64,000 bases of DNA from Chloroflexota bacterium (GTDB taxonomy: Bacteria; Chloroflexota; Anaerolineae; Anaerolineales; Anaerolineaceae). The notes below the pieces were generated by a model. It was not told the DNA's origin, ran no database searches, and worked only from the letters and a program-made list of their open reading frames with translations. The stretch covers positions 120,035 through 184,034 of the forward strand of contig JAMCRR010000197.1 of assembly GCA_023381565.1 (NCBI GenBank), read 5' to 3'. Shown in pieces: positions 33,101 through 43,303 of this stretch; the stretch's first letter is position 1; each line of letters begins with the position of its first letter. Made by a program: the position numbers and the translations under genes.

Positions 33101-34347
33101 TGGCTGATACAGTGATTATGCCCAAATTGGGCTTCGATATGGCTGAAGGAACCCTGGTTCGCTGGGTGAAGAATGAGGGAGAAGCGGTCAAAAAAGGTGA
33201 AGTGCTGGCCGAGATCGAAACCGACAAGGCGACTGTGGAGGTCGAATCAAATTTCGGCGGGTTCGTGCGCAGGCTGCTGGTCGATGCAGGAGCGGTCGTT
33301 CCAGTAGGGACGCCGATCGCCGTTATTGGAGAGAAAGACGAAAAGATCGAGGAAGCAGCTGAGGTGAAAACCCCTGCGGCTGCCGTTCAGGCAGGAGAGC
33401 AGCCCGCGGCGGTGAAAGCACCTGCAGCGCCTCCTGCTCGAGAAGGCACTCTCCAGGCAGCGGAGGAGGTGCGCGCTTCACCCCTGGCGCGCCGCATCGC
33501 ACGCGACCAGGGAGTCGACCTGAGCACCATCCAGGGCAGCGGGCCTGGAGGACGGGTCACCCGGCGGGATATCGAGACTGCAGTCTCAGAAGTCCAACCG
33601 GCAGAAGCTCCGACCCCCGCCATAACGAAGCCGCAAGCTGCCTTCCCGGCGGCGCCATCTCTGAAGGAAGAAGGCGTACCCCTGGCGCGTATGCGCGCTC
33701 TCATTGGCAGGCGAATGGCCGAATCCAAGCAGCAGGTCCCCCACTTTTACGTCAGCCACGAGTTCGACATGGCCAGGGTGACGGAGATCCGCCAGCTGAT
33801 CAACGAGAATCAGCCGGACGATCAGAAGATCACGGTGAACGACTTCATTGTCAAGGCATCTGCCCTGGCGCTGCGGCAGTTTCCGAACCTGAATGCTTCG
33901 CTGGCAGAAAATCAAATCCTGCGGCACGGCAATATCAATATTGGGGTGGCAGTGGCAACTGAGGCGGGTTTGATGACTGTGGTTTGCCACGATGCCGACC
34001 AAAAATCCCTGGGTCAAATCTCGAAGGAGGTGCGCGAAATGGCCATCCGGGCGCGCTCGGGGAAGGTTCGTCCGGAGGATATCGAAGGCTCGACGTTTTC
34101 CATAAGCAACCTGGGCATGTTCGACGTGGAGAATTTCATCGCCATCATCAACCCCCCAGAGGCGGCCATCCTGGCCGTTGGCTCTTCAAAGCAGATGCCG
34201 GTTGTCGAAGACGGGCAGCTCAAAGTAGGCTTTCGCATGAAGGCCACGATCTCTGCGGACCACCGCGTCACCGATGGAGCCGAAGCGGCGCGCTTCATGC
34301 AGACGCTGGCGCAATTCCTGGAGTCACCCATGAAGTTATTGATATAG
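33100..34347 (+). CDS. pdhC: dihydrolipoamide acyltransferase, E2 component
   Basis: A 415-residue E2. One lipoyl domain (1-78) carries the lipoylated lysine K43 in ETDKATVEVES. An Ala/Pro/Glu-rich linker (about 85-120) leads to the peripheral-subunit-binding domain with ASPLARRIARDQGVDLSTI and GRVTRRDIE. The catalytic acyltransferase core starts near residue 190 (RMRALIGRRMAESKQQVPHF) and ends with the active-site ADHRVTDGAEAARF. Only one lipoyl domain is present. The gene starts in the last base of pdhB. No lipoamide dehydrogenase (E3) follows, so E3 must come from elsewhere. Confidence 0.93.
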   Translation: MADTVIMPKLGFDMAEGTLVRWVKNEGEAVKKGEVLAEIETDKATVEVESNFGGFVRRLLVDAGAVVPVGTPIAVIGEKDEKIEEAAEVKTPAAAVQAGEQPAAVKAPAAPPAREGTLQAAEEVRASPLARRIARDQGVDLSTIQGSGPGGRVTRRDIETAVSEVQPAEAPTPAITKPQAAFPAAPSLKEEGVPLARMRALIGRRMAESKQQVPHFYVSHEFDMARVTEIRQLINENQPDDQKITVNDFIVKASALALRQFPNLNASLAENQILRHGNINIGVAVATEAGLMTVVCHDADQKSLGQISKEVREMAIRARSGKVRPEDIEGSTFSISNLGMFDVENFIAIINPPEAAILAVGSSKQMPVVEDGQLKVGFRMKATISADHRVTDGAEAARFMQTLAQFLESPMKLLI

Positions 34348-34804
34348 AAATCGTACGCTCGCCAACTTTTTTCCCAGCGCAGAAGTCGTTCTTCCAAATC
34401 CTCAGGTAAACCAGGTCGACCACCCTGTATTTTCCTCCCAGGCGGTAAAAACAACCGAATCCTCCTGCACTTTTTATACTTACCGCAGCCCGGGATCGAA
34501 GGATTTTCAAATGCTCGAGGTGACATACTGGGTGGATGTCCCTGGAGGAGCTTCTACGGCAGATTGGCAGCGTGTTTGGACAGCAGCTGGCCAGGCTGGT
34601 GATTCTGTGCCCGGAATTGGTGACGGCGCATTCTTCAATGATGGGCGATTGACATTTGAGCAAGACAACGTCTATTTCACCCTGGCAATTAATTCTATCA
34701 GGTTGAAAATAACCCCTACGGTGGGAGGCAACCAGACCCTCGACCTCGAAAAACAACTGGCTTTGGATATACTCAACCAATTAAGCAGGCAGCCGGGTTT
34801 TTAA
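34343..34804 (+). pseudogene. remnant of a secreted/lipoprotein-like gene without start
   Basis: From 34343 to the stop at 34802-34804 one frame stays open and looks coding throughout: VLPNPQVNQVDHPVFSSQ, ESSCTFYTYRSPGSKDF, then LEVTYWVDVPGG, VPGIGDGAFFNDGRL and ending in SRQPGF. The spaced cysteine-tyrosine followed by a GIGD-A motif recalls DUF3558-type lipoproteins. No ATG, GTG or TTG occurs before the ATG at 34511, which is mid-domain, and there is no signal peptide; the frame begins inside the end of the E2 gene. I read it as a 5'-truncated gene whose N-terminus and secretion signal are lost. A short protein from 34511 (97 residues) cannot be excluded. It overlaps the convergent lytic transglycosylase by 4 bases. 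Confidence 0.55.
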
Positions 34805-37218
34805 GGTCGGTTGAAGAGCCAGCGATAGATCGAATAGACCTCGTAGATATGCATGATGTAGTCGCGGGTCTCCTGAATGCGGACGACCTCCAGGAACAGG
34901 TCGGGGTCGCCGCCGGCGAGCTCATTCCAGGCAGCGGCATTGCCAGGGCCGGCGTTGTAGGCTGCCAGGGCAGCGAACATATCGCCGTCGAAGTAGCTCA
35001 CCTGCTGGGAGAGATAATGGATTCCCAGGCGGGCGCTAACGATGGGGCGGTAGAGGTCATTGTCGGTGTAATTCGCCGGCCAGGCCATATTGGCTGCGAT
35101 GCTGGCACCTGTCGATGGGACAATCTGCATCAGCCCGCGCGCTCCGGCGCTGGAGCGCGCATAACCATCGAAGAGACTTTCCTGGCGCATCTGGCTGAAT
35201 ACCAGCAGAGGATCGATCCCCTCCGAAAGCGAGTTGGACATCACCAGATCGCGATAATAGGTGCCGAAACGAAGGTGGGTGAAAAAGCGCGGAGCATTCA
35301 GGGATTGGGTATCGTTCATCCCGGCGAGGGTGAGAACCTGCCGCCCGGCCTGGATCGCCGAGCGGTAAAACCCCTGAGAATATAGATAATTCGCGAGACG
35401 GTAGGTGGCTACGGGATCAGAGCTGACCTCCTGGCGCAAGCTCTCAAATTCAGCCTGAGCTTCGGTATACAGCCCCAGACTGATATATTCCTGGCCGCGT
35501 TTGATACGCGGGTCATCAGCCAGCGTACCCAGCCCGGATAGATCTGTTCCTGCAGGTAAATTGAACTCTTTCTTTAACCAGGTCTCGGCCTCAGGTTGTT
35601 CGCTGCGCAGGTCGTATCCCATGTCCAGGGTCGCCGGTGGGGTGAATGGATTCTGGCCCGAGAGCAGGTCGCGAGCGCGTTCGCTGTAATAGCCGGTTGG
35701 GTCGGCTCTCTCGGCTTGTTGCCAGGCAGCTTGCGCTGCGGCAGCGTTATTCTGCGCTTGCTCGATCTTGCCAATCCACAGGTTGGCGGCTGCCTGGTCT
35801 TCTGGATTGACTGCCAGGAGCAGGCTCCGCTGGAAAGATAAGATTGCCGAAGACAGGTTAGCCAGGCGGTAGTAGGTTACCCCTGCCAGGAAAAGGCCTC
35901 GGAAAGTCTGGTCAGATGATGGGTATTCGCTGCCCAGTCGCTCCCAGGTTTGGGCTGCCTCGGTGAGGAGATTGGCTCTCTCGTAAATACGGGCGGCATC
36001 AAAAATCGCCTGGGGAGCCTGGCTGCTGGAGGGGTTGGATTTTACCAGATCGAGCAAGGTCTGCGCAGCCGGTTTGTATTGATCCAGGTCCGCCCAGAGG
36101 ATATAGGCTTTCTCCTCCCAGGCGTCCGCCCAATATTCGCTTTCCGGATAATTCTGGATAAGCGCCTCCCAGGCTGAAATTGCCCCCGCATAATCTCCCA
36201 GGGCATCCAGGGTCAGAGCTTCGTAGTAGTAGGCGCTCCCGTCCTGATTGGTGGCAGATTGAACGTATCGGTCGAGCGCTGCCAGGGCGGCATTGTACTG
36301 CCCGGCAAAATAATCGACCACGCCGCGGTAATAATCGCTGACCGCCATGCCGTTATTTACCAGCGTGACCAGGGCAGCATAAGAGCTGGAAGAGCGGGGG
36401 AAATTCACGACTGCATCGATAAACCGATCTTTGGCTGAGGTCGGGTCACCCAGCGCAAGATAAGCCTGCCCGCAAAGGAAATCTACATCTGCTTTGGTGT
36501 AATCGCTGTCCGCGCTGGTATAGATCGAGTCATACATTTTGATTGCGGTGGTGAAATCTCCCGAGTCGGCGTATGTTCGAGCCAGTTTGACTTCCAGAGC
36601 GGAGTAATCTTCCAGGTGGTCTCCCTGGGTGGCCTGGGAGTAGGCTGCGATTGCCCCAGGATAATCCCCAGTAGCAACCAGCGCGTCGCCGCGCAGCTCT
36701 TGGACATACGCATCCAGGAGGCCTGGGCGAAGACTGAGATATTTCTCGTAGGCCTCCGCAGCTTCAGGGTAACGCTTGAGAGCGTTGAAGGTTTCACCTA
36801 AATAGAATTCAGCCTGCGCCATTGCCGGAGATTGCGCATAGTTATCGGAGACTTCCCGTAAGGCATCCAGGGCTTCTGGATATTCCTGGAGGGCATAATG
36901 AGCTCTTCCCAGACCTACCCAGGCCTGTGCTTTCGTTTCATCGTCTGACGAGCCGTCTAAAACGGCCTGGTACTCATCCAGAGCGCGGTTGTAATCGCCC
37001 AAAGCCAGAGCCTGGCTGGCCGATTCGAGATGGGCGGCCGGAGCCGGGGTGGGGGTCAGGGTTGGTATTGGGGTAAAGGTTGGTGTAGGGACGAACGTGG
37101 GGGTGGAAGTGGCAGCTCGCGTGGCTGTAGCAACCGGGGTAAGGGGAGAACCTCGATAGCATCCCATTACAGTCAGAAGGATTGCCAGGCAGGGAAGCAG
37201 ACGTTTGATGGGCATCAT
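34801..37218 (-). CDS. TPR-containing lytic transglycosylase lipoprotein (Slt-like)
   Basis: An 805-residue exported protein. The signal peptide ends in TVMGC with the lipobox cysteine at residue 20, followed by a Thr/Pro-rich linker to about residue 62. Residues 65 to about 620 are a long array of TPR-like helices (units such as ALGDYNRALDEYQAVL and YPEAAEAYEKYLSLRP). The C-terminal SLT domain (about 650-800) has the catalytic glutamate in QMRQESLFD, then SAGARGLMQIVPSTG and ALAAYNAGPGNAAAW. It cleaves peptidoglycan glycan strands, forming 1,6-anhydro ends. The superhelical N-terminal part plus SLT is the Slt70 layout. It is transcribed divergently from mtnA; the initiator could be either of two adjacent ATGs. 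Confidence 0.92.
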   Translation of the reverse strand: MMPIKRLLPCLAILLTVMGCYRGSPLTPVATATRAATSTPTFVPTPTFTPIPTLTPTPAPAAHLESASQALALGDYNRALDEYQAVLDGSSDDETKAQAWVGLGRAHYALQEYPEALDALREVSDNYAQSPAMAQAEFYLGETFNALKRYPEAAEAYEKYLSLRPGLLDAYVQELRGDALVATGDYPGAIAAYSQATQGDHLEDYSALEVKLARTYADSGDFTTAIKMYDSIYTSADSDYTKADVDFLCGQAYLALGDPTSAKDRFIDAVVNFPRSSSSYAALVTLVNNGMAVSDYYRGVVDYFAGQYNAALAALDRYVQSATNQDGSAYYYEALTLDALGDYAGAISAWEALIQNYPESEYWADAWEEKAYILWADLDQYKPAAQTLLDLVKSNPSSSQAPQAIFDAARIYERANLLTEAAQTWERLGSEYPSSDQTFRGLFLAGVTYYRLANLSSAILSFQRSLLLAVNPEDQAAANLWIGKIEQAQNNAAAAQAAWQQAERADPTGYYSERARDLLSGQNPFTPPATLDMGYDLRSEQPEAETWLKKEFNLPAGTDLSGLGTLADDPRIKRGQEYISLGLYTEAQAEFESLRQEVSSDPVATYRLANYLYSQGFYRSAIQAGRQVLTLAGMNDTQSLNAPRFFTHLRFGTYYRDLVMSNSLSEGIDPLLVFSQMRQESLFDGYARSSAGARGLMQIVPSTGASIAANMAWPANYTDNDLYRPIVSARLGIHYLSQQVSYFDGDMFAALAAYNAGPGNAAAWNELAGGDPDLFLEVVRIQETRDYIMHIYEVYSIYRWLFNRP

Positions 37219-37255
37219 GAAACTTATAACGGAAGTCGGTTATGATGTCAATGCT

Positions 37256-37284
37256 TTGACAAAGAATAAATATAGTGTTAAACT
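37256..37284 (+). promoter_or_regulatory. sigma-70-type promoter of the mtnA operon
   Basis: TTGACA (37256-37261) is perfect; TAAACT (37279-37284) matches four of six bases; spacing is 17. Transcription would start near 37291, about 50 bases before mtnA. Confidence 0.7.
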
Positions 37285-37303
37285 TTCTCTGCGTTTAGTT
37301 TCC

Positions 37304-37329
37304 GACGCTCTCCTGGGAGGGCGTCTTTT
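37304..37329 (+). terminator. terminator-like hairpin in the mtnA leader
   Basis: GACGCTCTC (37304-37312) pairs with GAGGGCGTC (37317-37325; one G-U pair) around CTGG and is followed by TTTT at 37326-37329. It lies between the promoter and the mtnA ATG at 37341, so it could attenuate transcription or cover the ribosome site. No known SAM riboswitch core is visible. Confidence 0.5.
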
Positions 37330-37340
37330 GGTGTCAAGAG

Positions 37341-38393
37341 ATGCGTACTCTTCAGTGGGATCCAGAAAACCAAAAAATATCCATGATCGACCAGCGCATG
37401 CTGCCGGCAAAGTTGGAAATCGTGTCTTACGACGATCCTCTGCAGATCGCCCGGGCAATTCGCGAGATGGTCGTGCGCGGCGCGCCGGCAATTGGGGTAG
37501 CAGGGGCGTACGGCATGGCGTTGGCTGGTCTCAAATCATCTGCTGTTACTCGTGAAGCCCTTCTTAGAGATCTACAGCTGGCAGCAAAAGCACTGAGAGA
37601 TTCTCGACCTACGGCAGTCAACCTGGGGTGGGCTGTGGATCTTATGCTCAACTTTGCTACTCGGGCGCAAGGTAATATTGCCGAGGTCAAGCAGCAGCTC
37701 TTGAATGAGGCTCACCGCATGGCCGATGAAGATGTGGAAATCAACCGCCGTATGGCTGCCCACGGCGCCGCCTTGATCCAGGATGGCGATACTATTATCC
37801 ATCATTGTAACACAGGCGCCCTGGCCACGGTGGATTGGGGCACTGCGTTGGGCGTCATCCGCATGGCCCATGAGAACGGCAAGCGCGTCCATGTACTGGT
37901 CGACGAAACCCGGCCCCGGCTGCAGGGTGCCCGCCTGACTGCCTGGGAGCTTGGCGAGTACGGCATTCCATACGAAATCATTAGCGATAATGCTGCAGGT
38001 TATTTCCTGCACAGCGGCCAGGTTCAGAAAGTGCTTTACGGCGCCGATCGCGTGGCGGCCAACGGCGATGTGGCCAATAAGATCGGTTCCTATATGCTGG
38101 CATTAGCAGCGCACGATAACGACGTTCCGGTCTATTCGGTTTTCCCCATCTCAACCGTAGACCTATCCATGCCCAATGGGGAAGATATCGCCATCGAAGA
38201 GCGCAGTCCCGATGAGGTGCTGAATATCCAGGTGAATGGCGAGTACGTCGCGCCGCAAGGGGCGCTAGCGCGCAACCCTGCATTTGATATCACCCCGCAC
38301 CGGCTGCTGACCGGACTGGTAACGGAAAATGGCGTTGTCTACCCGCCGTTTTCGATCAACCTGCCAAATGTCGTTCATCCGCCTGAACTCTAG
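37341..38393 (+). CDS. mtnA: S-methyl-5-thioribose-1-phosphate isomerase
   Basis: A 350-residue member of the eIF2B-like isomerase family. Signatures are RGAPAIGVAGAYGMAL, the catalytic cysteine in HHCNTGALATVDWGTALG, ETRPRLQGARLTAWEL and the catalytic aspartate in GADRVAANGDVANKIGSY. It converts methylthioribose-1-phosphate to methylthioribulose-1-phosphate in methionine salvage. Later enzymes of the classical pathway (mtnB, mtnW/X, mtnD) are not in the window, so the route may be partial or feed another end, such as a DHAP shunt. It heads a three-gene group with a PfkB kinase and ahcY, all handling by-products of S-adenosylmethionine. Confidence 0.94.
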   Translation: MRTLQWDPENQKISMIDQRMLPAKLEIVSYDDPLQIARAIREMVVRGAPAIGVAGAYGMALAGLKSSAVTREALLRDLQLAAKALRDSRPTAVNLGWAVDLMLNFATRAQGNIAEVKQQLLNEAHRMADEDVEINRRMAAHGAALIQDGDTIIHHCNTGALATVDWGTALGVIRMAHENGKRVHVLVDETRPRLQGARLTAWELGEYGIPYEIISDNAAGYFLHSGQVQKVLYGADRVAANGDVANKIGSYMLALAAHDNDVPVYSVFPISTVDLSMPNGEDIAIEERSPDEVLNIQVNGEYVAPQGALARNPAFDITPHRLLTGLVTENGVVYPPFSINLPNVVHPPEL

Positions 38394-38411
38394 CCCAAGG
38401 ATCGGAGTCTC

Positions 38412-40671
<2,260 letters not shown>

Positions 40672-40893
40672 TTAGAGCATTCCATCAGGATTTGGGGAAT
40701 CTTCCGGGATGGGCTGGCCGATATCCCACAGCTTGATAATTCTTTCGCCCTCAAAACGTAAAATATGCGTGGTGGCAAATCCTGGCGAGTCGGGGTTTGC
40801 CACCACACGCGCATGAACGGCAACGAGATCTCCATCGCTAAGCACATTTTTGATAGAAATGCACTCTACCGGAAACCGAGCGCGGTGATCGGG
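40672..40893 (-). pseudogene. SnoaL/NTF2-like protein remnant (C-terminal part only)
   Basis: On the minus strand 73 codons without a stop end in TAA at 40672-40674. The translation contains CISIKNVLSDGDLVAVHARV, then THILRFEGERIIKLWDIGQP, then SPNPDGML, which is the C-terminal half of SnoaL-like/NTF2-like small proteins (RFE..KI.E.WD..QP.P). Immediately upstream a TAG at 40894-40896 closes the frame, and no ATG lies within it. Typical relatives are about 120-150 residues, so the N-terminal half is missing or disrupted. I read it as a decayed gene sitting between ahcY and the DHFR/SRPBCC gene, too short to be picked up by simple gene finding. Confidence 0.7.
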
Positions 40894-40942
40894 CTAATTA
40901 TCTCAATCTGAATCGGGCTATTGTGGATCTCTTCATACAGTC

Positions 40943-41935
40943 TCAAAATGATTGTTCCACGAGCCGTTTTAAGGTGGCGAGCATCATGTTCCAATTATTT
41001 TCAGAATGGGTCTTCTCTTCCTTGGATGCGTTGTTATCCTGGGTCAAGACCAGGCGCGTTCCGCCTTCGTGCGGGGTTAGCCTGTAGCCGACCATATGAT
41101 AGTTCTCCGGTGCGTCAGGCACCCCCGATAACGGAGACCAGTGTGTCGTAATGAGAAGTCGCTCCGGTACGACCTTCACCACCCACCCTTTGTCCTCGAA
41201 AGGTTTGCCTTGCCAGAGACCTTTATAAAGTATCGGGCTGCCCTCTTTCCAATCGGTGACCACATCGGCGCCGAACATAATTTGCTTAACGATCTCGGGA
41301 TTGGTTAATGCTTCCCAGACTTTTGAGGGGGGAGCCTGAATGGTAACGGCCGATTCTGCGACCCAGCCTCTTTGCGCGATGTGATCTGGCTGGTAGGAGA
41401 GTAAAACGTTACCGTTGCGAAACGTCCTTGCATTCATAAGTTTCAGATTGATCGCAACGTCGAGGTCTTTAAATAATCGCATACCTCGACCCAGGACGAT
41501 CGGGTTGATCATCACCCGAAATTCATCAATTAATTCATTCCGGATTAACTCAGTCGCCAAATCGGCGCTGCCAAAGATGAGCCAGTCTTTGCCGGACTGC
41601 TGCTTAAGTGTATGAATTTCCTCGACGATATTTTGCTTCACCAGGCGTGTATTCTCCCATTCCGGCTTTTCCAGTGTGCTCGAAACGACGATTTTAGGGA
41701 TGCTGTTCATTTTCCCGGCGACTAGCGGGTCATCTTCGAGGGCCATCTGGGTTGGCCAATAGCTCGCCATCAGCTCGTACGTCTTACGACCGAATATAAG
41801 TCCATTCGCTGAGTTTAATTGATCGATGGCAAATTCGTTGAATTCCTCATCTACGTGATGCCAATCGATTTCCCCCTGGGAGCCTGCAAAAAAGCCGTCC
41901 AGGGTCGCCATATTGAATAATATTACCTTGCTCAT
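40943..41935 (-). CDS. fusion of DHFR/RibD-C-like and SRPBCC (AHSA1-like) domains
   Basis: A 330-residue two-domain protein. Residues 1 to about 182 form a RibD-C / dihydrofolate-reductase-like domain: VILFNMATLDGFFAG, GLIFGRKTYELMASYWP, IPKIVVSSTL, WLIFGSADLATELI and DEFRVMINPIVLGRG. Residues about 195-330 are an AHSA1/SRPBCC ligand-binding fold: VTIQAPPSKVWEALTNPE, KQIMFGADVVTDWKEGSP and HEGGTRLVLTQDN. Both families occur alone as about 190- and 140-residue proteins; here one frame joins them with a short linker. The region is visibly more AT-rich in codon choice than its neighbours, so recent acquisition is possible. The reductase substrate is unknown; it is unlikely to be the main DHFR. 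Confidence 0.85.
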   Translation of the reverse strand: MSKVILFNMATLDGFFAGSQGEIDWHHVDEEFNEFAIDQLNSANGLIFGRKTYELMASYWPTQMALEDDPLVAGKMNSIPKIVVSSTLEKPEWENTRLVKQNIVEEIHTLKQQSGKDWLIFGSADLATELIRNELIDEFRVMINPIVLGRGMRLFKDLDVAINLKLMNARTFRNGNVLLSYQPDHIAQRGWVAESAVTIQAPPSKVWEALTNPEIVKQIMFGADVVTDWKEGSPILYKGLWQGKPFEDKGWVVKVVPERLLITTHWSPLSGVPDAPENYHMVGYRLTPHEGGTRLVLTQDNNASKEEKTHSENNWNMMLATLKRLVEQSF

Positions 41936-42018
41936 AAACTATCTCCTAATTTTGACTGAAACATATTAATTAGAAAAAGGTCCCCCTGCCTGAGGTTTTC
42001 CCCCTAATTTACCATCCT

Positions 42019-43125
42019 TTACACTTCTTCGGTCAACCCACCCTCTTCTTCACTGCCTCCAAAAGGCAAGGGTAGGCTTCCGCCCGAACTGCGCTGCCGG
42101 ACAGCCGTCTCGATCTCCTGTGACAACTCGGGGTTCTGGCGCAGGAACTCCTTTGCATTTTCGCGACCCTGACCGAGGCGAATATCGCCATAGGAGAAGA
42201 AAGCGCCGCGTTTGGCGATGATCTCGAGCTGGGTGCCGAGGTCGACGATATCGCCGGCCTTGGAGATGCCCTCGTTATACATGATGTCGAATTCGGCGGT
42301 ACGGAAGGGGGCTGCCACCTTGTTTTTCACTACGCGCACGCGCACCCGGCTGCCGGTGATTTCAGGACCGACCTTGATAGCCTGAATGCGGCGCACGTCC
42401 AGACGCACGGAGGCGTAGAATTTCAGCGCCAGCCCGCCGGGTGTGGTTTCGGGGTTGCCGAACATGATCCCGATCTTCTGGCGGAGCTGGTTGGTGAAAA
42501 CCACCGCAGTCTTGGTCTGGTTGATGGCGCCGGAAAGCTTGCGTAAAGCCTGCGACATCAGCCTAGCCTGCATGCCCATGGTGGCGTCACCCATATCGCC
42601 TTCAATTTCGGAGCGGGGCACCAGGGCAGCCACTGAGTCGATCACCACCAGGTCAACCGCCCCCGAGCGGACCAGCGTTTCGGTAATCTCGAGAGCCTGC
42701 TCGCCGGTATCGGGCTGGGAGATGAGCAGATTATCCACATTCACGCCACAACGGGCAGCATATACCGGGTCGAGAGCATGTTCCATATCGATATAGGCTG
42801 CCGTCCCGCCCATTTTTTGCACTTCAGCCACAATGTGCTGGCAAATGGTCGTCTTCCCGGAGGATTCGGGACCGTATATCTCGGTGATGCGGGCACGGGG
42901 AATGCCGCCGACGCCCAGTGCGATGTCGAGCGAGAGGGACCCCGTGGGGATCGCCTCAACAGACATGTGATGCGCTTCGCCAAGACGCATGATCGACCCC
43001 TCACCGTAGCGTTTGACGATATCGTTCAGGGCTTTATCCAGCACGGCGCGACGGGCATCATCGCTATTCGAATCGTCGCTGCTCAACGGCAGGGATTGGG
43101 TGGTGGGGGTCGGTTTACGAGGCAT
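42019..43125 (-). CDS. recA: recombinase RecA
   Basis: A 368-residue RecA. Walker A is GPESSGKTT; others are [20 protein letters not shown] (N-terminal RecA mark), the catalytic region [31 protein letters not shown], loop L2 near [21 protein letters not shown] and [14 protein letters not shown]. The tail after residue 330 is short and ends acidic. It binds single-stranded DNA, drives strand exchange and activates LexA self-cleavage. The upstream promoter (TTGACT/TATAAT) overlaps a GAAC-N4-GTGC sequence resembling a Gram-positive-type SOS box. The start has AGGAGAAAATAA ahead of ATG. Confidence 0.97.
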   Translation of the reverse strand: MPRKPTPTTQSLPLSSDDSNSDDARRAVLDKALNDIVKRYGEGSIMRLGEAHHMSVEAIPTGSLSLDIALGVGGIPRARITEIYGPESSGKTTICQHIVAEVQKMGGTAAYIDMEHALDPVYAARCGVNVDNLLISQPDTGEQALEITETLVRSGAVDLVVIDSVAALVPRSEIEGDMGDATMGMQARLMSQALRKLSGAINQTKTAVVFTNQLRQKIGIMFGNPETTPGGLALKFYASVRLDVRRIQAIKVGPEITGSRVRVRVVKNKVAAPFRTAEFDIMYNEGISKAGDIVDLGTQLEIIAKRGAFFSYGDIRLGQGRENAKEFLRQNPELSQEIETAVRQRSSGGSLPLPFGGSEEEGGLTEEV

Positions 43126-43275
43126 ATTTATTTTCTCCTGAATGTTCGGGACATCGGTCCACGAAGCAATGGTAGATCAAGACCATAGACTCGGTGTTTC
43201 GAGTTTCTGCGACGTTGAAGTAATGAGTGTTTTTAAGTATAACGCCAAATGCTCAAATTGCGACCAGATAGATAA

Positions 43276-43303
43276 ATTATAGCACAAGCGTTCTAAAAGT
43301 CAA
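43276..43303 (-). promoter_or_regulatory. recA promoter with candidate SOS box
   Basis: On the minus strand TTGACT (43303-43298) and TATAAT (43281-43276) are 16 bases apart. The spacer contains GAACGCTTGTGC (43293-43282), one base from the GAAC-N4-GTTC core recognised by DinR-type LexA. Such placement between -35 and -10 is typical for LexA repression. The LexA specificity of this organism is not known. Confidence 0.6.

Noticed and set aside
37285..37340. SAM or SAH riboswitch in front of mtnA
   Set aside because: The leader is only about 50 bases and none of the conserved cores I know can be recognised.
40894..40942. Selenocysteine readthrough as explanation for the broken SnoaL-like frame
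   Set aside because: The interrupting codon is TAG, not TGA, and no SECIS-like hairpin is visible.
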